Of a stretch of DNA of 5,505 nt, positions 1 to 4,946 are shown piece after piece. Every line of letters starts with the position of its first letter. Position 1 is the first letter of the stretch. The notes beneath the pieces were generated by a model. The model had not been told where the DNA came from. It saw only the letters and a list, made by a program, of their open reading frames with translations, and did no database searches. Source of the DNA: Campylobacteraceae bacterium (GTDB lineage: Bacteria > Campylobacterota > Campylobacteria > Campylobacterales > Sulfurospirillaceae); contig JALUMZ010000319.1 in assembly GCA_027055635.1 (NCBI GenBank), positions 1-5,505 on the forward strand. The letters are read 5' to 3'. The position numbers and the translations under genes are program-made.

Positions 1-429
1 GTTGTTATCTATTAGCTCTCTTCTTTTTAAATTGAAAAAAAGTTTTGGACCTATTTTGATCTCTTGTGACTTATCTTCAAAGAGTATTTTATCTATTCTT
101 ATCTCTAATTCTTCAAAATGAAAAGGTTTTCTTATATAATCACTACATCCTGCATCAAATCCTAGTTTAATATAATCAATATCAGACATTGAGGTGAGAA
201 ATATAGCAGGTGTATTTATGTTATATTTTCTAAGTTCTCTAAGAGTCTCTATTCCATTTTTTTTTGGTGTATTTATATCTAGTATGAAGATGTCACAGTT
301 GTATATGCAACTGTGATTTAGAAGATCATCACCATTTGAAAATATCTCTACTTGATATTCTTTTGTCTCAAAATAGATTTTAATCTCTTCGGCGATAAAA
401 GAATCATCTTCAAGTAGAGTTATTCTCAT
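1..429 (-). CDS. OmpR/PhoB-type response regulator, C-terminal part cut by window edge
   Basis: 143 codons are visible, from ATG at 427-429 to the left edge with no stop, so only the N-terminal part is here. It begins MRITLLEDDSFIAEEI. The receiver signature is complete: acidic pair Asp8/Asp9, phospho-acceptor Asp51 (ILDINTPKKNG), Thr79 with Ser80 (FLTS) and Lys101-Pro102 (RKPF). After residue 120 the sequence EIKIGPKLFFNLKRREL resembles the first strands of an OmpR/PhoB winged-helix domain, so a DNA-binding transcription factor is the likely whole protein. The start lies 2 bases after the stop of the upstream thioredoxin gene (stop 432-434), so it is cotranscribed and probably translationally coupled. 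The probable partner is the sensor at the other end of the window. Residues 52-54 (Ile-Asn-Thr) differ slightly from the usual L-x-[LM] after the acceptor Asp but keep Pro55. Receiver identity is secure; the output-domain class rests on a short stretch. Confidence 0.88.
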   Translation of the reverse strand, partial: MRITLLEDDSFIAEEIKIYFETKEYQVEIFSNGDDLLNHSCIYNCDIFILDINTPKKNGIETLRELRKYNINTPAIFLTSMSDIDYIKLGFDAGCSDYIRKPFHFEELEIRIDKILFEDKSQEIKIGPKLFFNLKRRELIDNN

Positions 430-431
430 GT

Positions 432-920
432 CTAATTGATCATCCCCGTCTCTTTTAAGTATTTATTTAAATCTTCTTTTTTATATATGCCTTTTACTAA
501 GTAGTTTATAAATATCTTCATCATGCTAGGATCTGCATATCCAGGGAGCTGTATGATTTTATTCCAATTTTTATCAAACATGATGATCTGAGGAGTTGCT
601 TTTACGGTAAAGCCCATTTTTAAAGAAGTTGTATTTGTTTTTTTGGGTGGGTTTTTATCTCCCATTTCATAGTCATGATACTCATCAAGAGGTATAGAAT
701 AGACATTGAAATTATCTTTTAGTAGCTTATGTAAAACCTTATCTTCTTTTATATCTTTTTTAAATATTTCACAGTATGCACATGTTTTTGTTTCAAATAG
801 AAGCATAACATTTTTTCCATTTGCAACCAACCTATCACTATGCTGGAGTATATCATCGTTTGCTTGTGCACCAATAAATGAGAGGGATAAGAAAATTAAT
901 ATTAATATATTTTTTATCAT
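432..920 (-). CDS. secreted thioredoxin-fold protein (CAYC)
   Basis: 162 residues. The N-terminus MIKNILILIFLSLSFIGAQA is a typical signal peptide with probable cleavage after AQA, giving a soluble periplasmic protein. The active-site motif is Cys47-Ala-Tyr-Cys50 in the context FETKTCAYCEIFKK. The cis-proline marker of the thioredoxin fold is Thr109-Pro110 (VKATPQIIMFD), followed by a QLPGY turn (residues 124-128) and a C-terminal helix. The arrangement resembles SoxW-like or 'thioredoxin_2' periplasmic proteins, so a thiol-disulfide reductase or isomerase role is likely, but the client is unknown. It starts 3 bases after the stop of the lipoprotein paralogue; a GAAGAAG purine run overlapping that stop serves as the ribosome site. 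It shares general layout (CXYC, TP, PGY) with the upstream lipoprotein, which suggests an old tandem duplication. Not named soxW because no sox genes are in view. Confidence 0.9.
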   Translation of the reverse strand: MIKNILILIFLSLSFIGAQANDDILQHSDRLVANGKNVMLLFETKTCAYCEIFKKDIKEDKVLHKLLKDNFNVYSIPLDEYHDYEMGDKNPPKKTNTTSLKMGFTVKATPQIIMFDKNWNKIIQLPGYADPSMMKIFINYLVKGIYKKEDLNKYLKETGMIN

Positions 921-923
921 AGT

Positions 924-1592
924 TTACTTCTTCTTTTTTCTTACATCTATGCCATGACTGGTATAGTAATTTCTCAATGCCTTATAGACATCACCGTTTT
1001 TTCTATCAAGTCCAAGCCATTTTTGATCTTTTATAAAATCGAGTGTGACTAAAAATTGATTTGCCGGCATATATCCAGGAACTACAAATATGCTTTTTCC
1101 CTTTTTGTCCGTGAATATCAATGTAGGAGTTGCCCTTACGCTATATATATCTATGAGAGTTTTTGTGTCAACATCCATATCTTTACCTTCATGTAGAAGC
1201 TTGTGAATTCTATTGTTTTGTACATCTAGTAGATATGTTGTGAACTCATTTTTTAACTCATTTTTTAGTTTTTTGTTGTTATATATATCATTTCCCATCT
1301 TGGCACAATACGGGCACTCTCCACTATTGAAGATTATGATCATATATTTACCCTTTGGATCAATTTTTGCTGCATCCTTAAAAACATCACTCAAGTCAAA
1401 ATCTTTTTTAACAGTATTGGTTGTCTTTTTTGCTGCATGTGTTTCTATCTTGATTGTTTTTGGCGTTTGTATTTTTTTGATAACTGTTGGTTTTTTTACA
1501 GTTGTTACAGTTGTCTTTTCATCCGTGCAGCCTACAAATAAAAATATAGTTATTGTTAGCAATCCTATAGTTTTTAAAAAAAATTTTGTCAT
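924..1592 (-). CDS. thioredoxin-fold lipoprotein (CPYC)
   Basis: 222 residues. Residues 1-22 form a lipoprotein signal peptide ending in Phe-Val-Gly-Cys22, so the mature protein is probably anchored by a lipidated Cys22. Residues 23-62 are a Lys/Thr/Val-rich, low-complexity linker that would hold the domain away from the membrane. The thioredoxin-like domain follows, with Cys93-Pro-Tyr-Cys96 (NSGECPYCAKMG; the same dipeptide as in glutaredoxins), cis-Pro as Thr155-Pro156 (VRATPTLIFTD) and a VPGYMP turn near residue 171. A basic tail ends in RKKKK. The predicted role is periplasmic thiol-disulfide exchange, with substrate unknown. The start is supported by AAGG about 7 bases upstream on the minus strand. 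It lies 81 bases downstream of the dodecahaem cytochrome gene, separated by a hairpin, and is followed after 3 bases by a second thioredoxin-fold gene. The lipobox has Phe at -3 where Leu is commonest, which lowers confidence in lipidation slightly. Confidence 0.9.
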   Translation of the reverse strand: MTKFFLKTIGLLTITIFLFVGCTDEKTTVTTVKKPTVIKKIQTPKTIKIETHAAKKTTNTVKKDFDLSDVFKDAAKIDPKGKYMIIIFNSGECPYCAKMGNDIYNNKKLKNELKNEFTTYLLDVQNNRIHKLLHEGKDMDVDTKTLIDIYSVRATPTLIFTDKKGKSIFVVPGYMPANQFLVTLDFIKDQKWLGLDRKNGDVYKALRNYYTSHGIDVRKKKK

Positions 1593-1619
1593 ATCTCTAC
1601 CTTGTTATTGAAAATTTTT

Positions 1620-1647
1620 GTGTGGCATGAATCACTTCATGCCACAC
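1620..1647 (-). terminator. strong intergenic hairpin between the cytochrome gene and the thioredoxin pair
   Basis: GTGTGGCATGA (1620-1630) and TCATGCCACAC (1637-1647) are perfect 11-base inverted repeats with a 6-base loop; a further A-T pair (1631/1636) could shrink the loop to four bases. The stem lies 26 bases after the stop codon of the dodecahaem gene. On the minus transcript it is followed by AAAAATTTT rather than an immediate U-run, so it is not a textbook intrinsic terminator. It could be a partial terminator, or an RNA-stabilising or processing hairpin that keeps cytochrome mRNA more abundant than the downstream thioredoxin and regulator message. The structure itself is certain; its function is inferred. 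Confidence 0.5.
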
Positions 1648-1673
1648 TTTGTCAAAGAGAATCTAGCGATCTC

Positions 1674-3986
1674 TTATTTAACTGATTTGTGAAGTATACT
1701 ATTAACTTTGTTAATATGTTCTTTATCAGATAAAATTCCAGGATTTGTATTTACTTTATCCCACAACTCTTTATTTGTCATATTTTGATGACAACCCATA
1801 CATACGCCTGTTCTTTCCATTTTAACTCTCATATCTTGGTCAAGTGGGCGAGATGCCGGCCAGTGTGAACCTACATTTGTAAGTTGCTTGCCGTCTCTTG
1901 TAACGATTTGTGACCAATCATAATCCATGCCCGGAATCGCTTTCATCTGTACAGTTGTATGAGATGAAGCAAATTTACCAGTTGCAAGATCTTGTATGTC
2001 AATCTTAACATCATGTCCCTGATCTGTCATAAACTGACCATTTTGGATACCGTAACCAAGTGCTTTTGAGCTTGAGTGGCAACTTTCACATGTTCTGGCT
2101 TTTCTGCCGGTTGTGTGAGGCTGTACCGGTGACATATCTATCGCATTTACGATACTGCCATTGTCATGGACTCTCGCTTGTTTATTGAGAATTAAAGTTT
2201 TTCCATTTGGTCCAATTACAGTAAATGTTACTTGACATCCAGGCATAACTGGAGTTACAAGACCTTCACCGTTGATTCCTAGGATTGGATTTTCCCATCT
2301 AGTGTAACTTCTAGTTTCGCTAGCTTTACCTATCTGTTTTTTACCTTTTGTTCCAAGAACAGATTCGCTAGTTTCACCGTTTTTAAAGTGAGTAGAACCA
2401 CTTGCAATCCAGTCAGTTTTACTCTTACCTTTTCTATAATCAACTTTTATATGGCAACCATAACATTGTGGTGCCCAGTCAGCATGACATGCATAACACT
2501 CTAGTTTATCCATATGTGCTTGTACTGTATCCATCGCAACTTCTGCATCTTTTGATTTCCATGATTTTGTTGCATGTTTAGTTTTGAGCACAGGAACAAC
2601 CAAATCTTTTCCGCTTGCAAGATGAGCTATGACTTTATTACTTCCTTTTACTTTTACAACATTTCCTAGAGGGTTTCCTCTTGTGCTTAGTAAATATCCG
2701 CCTTGTGGGTCGTAAACCATACCTTTTTGCATATAGCCTGGAAGTTTGTCGGTTAGTCCTCTTGCTTTGTTTGATGTTTTGACTGCAAGATTTTTCTCTC
2801 CATATCCAATTTTTAACTCCCAAGGGAATTTTTTACTTGTACCATGGCAGTCAGAACACTCAATCTCTACCTGACCAAGAGTAGTACCAAAGAGTGTACC
2901 GTCACCATGCATATCTATAGATGTATGACAATCTTGACAAGTCATACCTGCAGTAAAGTGTAGGTCTGATTTGATATGTAGATATCTTTTTCCGTGAGTC
3001 TTGCTTTGAGATTTTCCACCAGGCATTAGAGGTGAACCATAAGGCTCTTCCATCATACCCATGTATGAAGGTCCTATTCTCTTTCCTCTGTTGTGACAAG
3101 AGTTACAAGTCTCAGGGTGAATTCCGCTAAATGTTACACCAGTTGTCGGAACATGTACTTTTGCATCTCTACTTGCTTGCATTTCGTGAACAAGAAGATG
3201 TCCATGCTCTTTTTTATTGATAGTTGGATCTCCACCTTCATATATTCCTTCGTTTCCATAAGGAATATGACAAGCACTACAACCCATACCTCTCCAGTCA
3301 CCTCTACCTTTTCTACCTCTTACACCGATGTGACATCTTTGGCAATCACTTCTTTGGTAAGTAATAGATGCATGATAACCTATCTCTTTTTCACTTTTAC
3401 CCATAAGATCATCAGAGCTTTGTGGTGGTAGTGGAAGTTGTTTTAGTTCAGTTGGAAATTGATCAGGATACTTATCCATCATTGCAACCATATACTTCTT
3501 GTAAGTATCTGTTCCCCATGCCGGAGTCTTTCCATCTTCATCTTTTACATCATAGTCGGCAAATTTTACTTTTTGAGTATCTTCACTTCCCCATGAGTGT
3601 AAATTTCCTTGTATCTTACCGGCTTCAGTAGCCATAAGAGCTTTTTTCATGTTTGATACAGTGTCAGCATGACAAAGTCCACATGTTTTATCCATAATCC
3701 AGTAACTACCCGGATCTCTAACAAATGCCTCTAAGCCACCTGGATGATTTGGTGCACCTTTGTGTGCCATCTCTTTGGTGTCAGCTTTTACATTACCACC
3801 ATGACAGATAGTACATCCCGCAGGATCACCAACGCCAGCTCCAAGAGCTTTAATTTGTTGCATCATATTTGAATCTTGGTGTCTTATATCTTCGATTCCT
3901 TTGTGACATGACATACAGTCAGCAAATGCCCACGAAGAAATAAGAGCTACAAGAAACAATGCTTTTGCAAAGCTTGATTTCAACAT
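1674..3986 (-). CDS. periplasmic dodecahaem c-type cytochrome, unknown substrate
   Basis: 770 residues with a Sec signal peptide (residues 1-22, cleavage probably after AFA) and no other membrane segment, so a soluble periplasmic protein. Twelve CXXCH haem c motifs begin at Cys24, 58, 102, 215, 236, 294, 350, 377, 497, 508, 633 and 729. They fall in groups 1-3, 4-8, 9-10 and 11-12, separated by haem-free stretches of roughly 110-120 residues that may be separate folded domains. Haems 9 and 10 are very close (ECYACH, then QCYGCH). The only cysteine outside haem motifs is Cys584 (MPGCQVTF), in the haem-free stretch before haem 11. It is not octahaem tetrathionate reductase, HAO or NrfA (different haem number and length), and it has no visible long-spaced CX15CH motif as in sulfite reductase MccA. 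From memory it resembles uncharacterised multihaem cytochromes of sulfur-oxidising bacteria. A role as a terminal reductase, oxidase or electron conduit is inference. The start has a perfect AAGGAG site, and the gene is first in its operon. Confidence 0.93.
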   Translation of the reverse strand: MLKSSFAKALFLVALISSWAFADCMSCHKGIEDIRHQDSNMMQQIKALGAGVGDPAGCTICHGGNVKADTKEMAHKGAPNHPGGLEAFVRDPGSYWIMDKTCGLCHADTVSNMKKALMATEAGKIQGNLHSWGSEDTQKVKFADYDVKDEDGKTPAWGTDTYKKYMVAMMDKYPDQFPTELKQLPLPPQSSDDLMGKSEKEIGYHASITYQRSDCQRCHIGVRGRKGRGDWRGMGCSACHIPYGNEGIYEGGDPTINKKEHGHLLVHEMQASRDAKVHVPTTGVTFSGIHPETCNSCHNRGKRIGPSYMGMMEEPYGSPLMPGGKSQSKTHGKRYLHIKSDLHFTAGMTCQDCHTSIDMHGDGTLFGTTLGQVEIECSDCHGTSKKFPWELKIGYGEKNLAVKTSNKARGLTDKLPGYMQKGMVYDPQGGYLLSTRGNPLGNVVKVKGSNKVIAHLASGKDLVVPVLKTKHATKSWKSKDAEVAMDTVQAHMDKLECYACHADWAPQCYGCHIKVDYRKGKSKTDWIASGSTHFKNGETSESVLGTKGKKQIGKASETRSYTRWENPILGINGEGLVTPVMPGCQVTFTVIGPNGKTLILNKQARVHDNGSIVNAIDMSPVQPHTTGRKARTCESCHSSSKALGYGIQNGQFMTDQGHDVKIDIQDLATGKFASSHTTVQMKAIPGMDYDWSQIVTRDGKQLTNVGSHWPASRPLDQDMRVKMERTGVCMGCHQNMTNKELWDKVNTNPGILSDKEHINKVNSILHKSVK

Positions 3987-3991
3987 ATTCT

Positions 3992-3997
3992 CTCCTT
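3992..3997 (-). promoter_or_regulatory. ribosome binding site of the dodecahaem cytochrome gene
   Basis: AAGGAG on the minus strand (plus CTCCTT), 5 bases before the ATG at 3984-3986. It fixes the start so that the protein begins with an intact signal peptide. Confidence 0.85.
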
Positions 3998-4002
3998 TTT
4001 AG

Positions 4003-4015
4003 AATTTGTCAAATT
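4003..4015. promoter_or_regulatory. 13-base palindrome in the leader of the cytochrome gene
   Basis: AATTTG (4003-4008), T, CAAATT (4010-4015) is a perfect inverted repeat with a one-base centre. It lies between the predicted -10 box and the ribosome binding site of the dodecahaem gene, where a bound protein would block transcription. Its core TTTGTCAAA is repeated exactly at 1648-1656, upstream of the thioredoxin lipoprotein gene. It could be an operator; it is short and AT-rich, so chance is possible. Confidence 0.3.
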
Positions 4016-4029
4016 AATGACTTATTGCA

Positions 4030-4035
4030 ATTATA
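4030..4035 (-). promoter_or_regulatory. predicted -10 box for the dodecahaem cytochrome operon
   Basis: The minus strand reads TATAAT exactly, placing a transcription start near 4023 and a leader of roughly 35-40 bases before the ATG. At 17-base spacing the -35 position reads ACTTAC, a poor match, so the promoter probably depends on an activator or on the weak -35 requirement known for Campylobacterota sigma-70 promoters. The paired repeats at 4044-4062 occupy the -35 region. Confidence 0.6.
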
Positions 4036-4043
4036 TGCTACAA

Positions 4044-4062
4044 AAGTGCTTCGTAAGTGCTT
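4044..4062 (-). promoter_or_regulatory. candidate response-regulator binding site: two 8-base direct repeats, 11-base period
   Basis: AAGTGCTT occurs at 4044-4051 and again at 4055-4062, separated by CGT, so repeat starts are exactly 11 bases apart. On the minus strand it reads AAGCACTT-ACG-AAGCACTT followed by 8 bases and then TATAAT. Tandem direct repeats with an 11-base period just upstream of the -10, replacing the -35, are the arrangement known for PhoB/OmpR-family activators. A third, partial copy of the TGCT core lies in phase at 4036-4039. The natural candidate ligand is the OmpR-type regulator at 1-429; that pairing is inference. Confidence 0.55.
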
Positions 4063-4081
4063 TTATCTAAACTTTTCAAAA

Positions 4082-4093
4082 AAACCATGGTTT
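4082..4093. promoter_or_regulatory. 12-base perfect palindrome in the divergent intergenic region
   Basis: AAACCATGGTTT is self-complementary and sits about 54 bases before the start codon of the plus-strand thioredoxin gene and about 47 bases upstream of the -10 box of the cytochrome gene. It could be an operator for a dimeric regulator. There is no second copy in the window, so it is a weak call. Confidence 0.25.
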
Positions 4094-4135
4094 ATGTATT
4101 TTTTAAGGTTTCAAAATGTAACATAACAGCCATTG

Positions 4136-4142
4136 AAAGGAG
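4136..4142 (+). promoter_or_regulatory. ribosome binding site that sets the start of the third thioredoxin gene
   Basis: AAAGGAG ends 4 bases before the ATG at 4147-4149. This rules out the in-frame ATG 90 bases upstream at 4057, which lacks such a site, would place a non-signal extension before the signal peptide and would run through the intergenic control region. Confidence 0.85.
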
Positions 4143-4146
4143 TTTT

Positions 4147-4632
4147 ATGAAGAGATTAATCGTATTTATTATTCTTATATTTTTTGCAAATATTTCTTTT
4201 GGGGCAAATGATATCGTAGATGGTTGGGAGACAGATTTAGAGCAGGCAAAAGAAGATGCAAATCGTCTTAAGAAGCCTATAATGCTGTTTTTACACTCTG
4301 TTAGCTGCTTTTATTGTCCAAAGGTTATAGAGCAAGTATTGCCAAATCCAGTATTGGCAAAGTATTTGAAAAAAAACTTTATTAGATTGGAACTTGATAC
4401 AAGTACGGGCTCAGACTCGATAGAATCAGAAGTTACAGACCAAGCACCCCCTAGGTTTATCGTAAGTATTACACCTGCATATCTGTTTATGGGGCCAAAT
4501 GAAGAAAAATTGGCTAGAAATGGCAAGAAACATATGATAGTATATGGTTTTTGGGATGCAAATGATACTAAAAAATGGGCACAAGAGGCTCTGAAGAGAT
4601 TTAAGACTTTATATGGAGATAAATACAAATGA
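4147..4632 (+). CDS. secreted thioredoxin-fold protein (CFYC)
   Basis: 161 residues from the ATG at 4147, chosen for its strong ribosome site and because the signal peptide MKRLIVFIILIFFANISFG then starts the protein. Mature residues follow from about Ala20. The active site is Cys54-Phe-Tyr-Cys57 (HSVSCFYCPKV), preceded by a helix (WETDLEQAKEDANRLKKP) and a strand (IMLFLHS) typical of thioredoxin_7/DUF255-like periplasmic proteins. The cis-Pro marker is Thr109-Pro110 (SITPAYLFMG). A Ser/Asp/Glu-rich insertion lies at about residues 85-100. It differs clearly from the two minus-strand thioredoxin-fold proteins in CXXC dipeptide and in lacking the PGY turn. The predicted role is thiol-disulfide exchange in the periplasm, perhaps serving the adjacent cytochromes; the client is not known. 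The stop overlaps the next start by 4 bases (ATGA), indicating translational coupling. It is first in a plus-strand operon diverging from the dodecahaem gene. Confidence 0.9.
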   Translation: MKRLIVFIILIFFANISFGANDIVDGWETDLEQAKEDANRLKKPIMLFLHSVSCFYCPKVIEQVLPNPVLAKYLKKNFIRLELDTSTGSDSIESEVTDQAPPRFIVSITPAYLFMGPNEEKLARNGKKHMIVYGFWDANDTKKWAQEALKRFKTLYGDKYK

Positions 4633-4946
4633 GATTTATAATTTTACTATTGGTTAGTATAGTTTTTGTTTTTGGAGCACACGAAAAAAGAGGGCAAAAA
4701 TACTATCTAAAAAGATGTTCATCTTGCCATGGAACAGGTAAAATGTGGGGAAATGTGGCAACACAGAGTGAGTGGAAAGATTTTTTAAATAAAGATTTAA
4801 ATGAATTAAAAAGTTTTCATACTAAAAACCCAGAACTTATAAAATACCTTGATTCGAATGAATTTAAAAAAGAAAAAAATAGATTGAGGAGATTTTTGCA
4901 AGAGTTTGCAAGTGATTCAGAATCAATACCGAGTTGTAACAATTAA
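4629..4946 (+). CDS. small periplasmic monohaem cytochrome c
   Basis: 105 residues. Residues 1-17 (MRFIILLLVSIVFVFGA) form a signal peptide, so the mature protein is about 88 residues. One haem c site, Cys30-Ser-Ser-Cys33-His34, sits in the context KYYLKRCSSCHGTGKMWG, the usual N-terminal placement of class I cytochromes. The only methionine in the mature chain is Met39, five residues after the proximal His and too near to be a normal distal ligand; His64 or His18 are alternatives, so the haem may be bis-His or five-coordinate. There is one extra cysteine, Cys103, near the C-terminus (ESIPSCNN). The start overlaps the upstream thioredoxin stop as ATGA, with GGAG at 4615-4618. The likely role is an electron shuttle or a small redox/ligand-binding cytochrome paired with the thioredoxin-fold protein and the sensor encoded downstream. 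The partner is inferred from gene order only. Confidence 0.88.
   Translation: MRFIILLLVSIVFVFGAHEKRGQKYYLKRCSSCHGTGKMWGNVATQSEWKDFLNKDLNELKSFHTKNPELIKYLDSNEFKKEKNRLRRFLQEFASDSESIPSCNN

Noticed and set aside
706..957. Open frame on the plus strand
   Set aside because: Antisense to two well-supported thioredoxin-fold genes; its product is Phe/Ser-rich without any recognisable domain.
432..1592. Naming the minus-strand thioredoxin-fold proteins soxW
   Set aside because: The resemblance is at the level of fold and motif only, and no sox genes are present to support it.
1213..1611. Open frame on the plus strand
   Set aside because: Antisense shadow of the thioredoxin lipoprotein gene, with hydrophobic content that comes from the AT-rich complement.
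1627..1655. TTGACA (minus strand, 1650-1655) with a possible -10 ATTCAT 17 bases downstream, as a promoter for the thioredoxin pair
   Set aside because: The -10 matches only 3 of 6 consensus bases and is buried in the hairpin stem, so I do not call a promoter; an internal start is still possible.
3093..3631. Two overlapping plus-strand open frames, and two short minus-strand frames at 2638-2823 and 2902-3099
   Set aside because: All lie inside the dodecahaem cytochrome gene, whose twelve haem motifs prove the reading frame.
1674..3986. Naming the large cytochrome as MccA sulfite reductase, octahaem tetrathionate reductase or HAO
   Set aside because: It has twelve ordinary CXXCH motifs, no visible long-spaced haem motif, and a length and haem spacing that fit none of these families.
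4057..4146. Upstream in-frame extension of the third thioredoxin gene from an ATG at 4057
   Set aside because: No ribosome site there, it would put a non-signal peptide ahead of a good signal peptide, and AAAGGAG sits 4 bases before the ATG at 4147.
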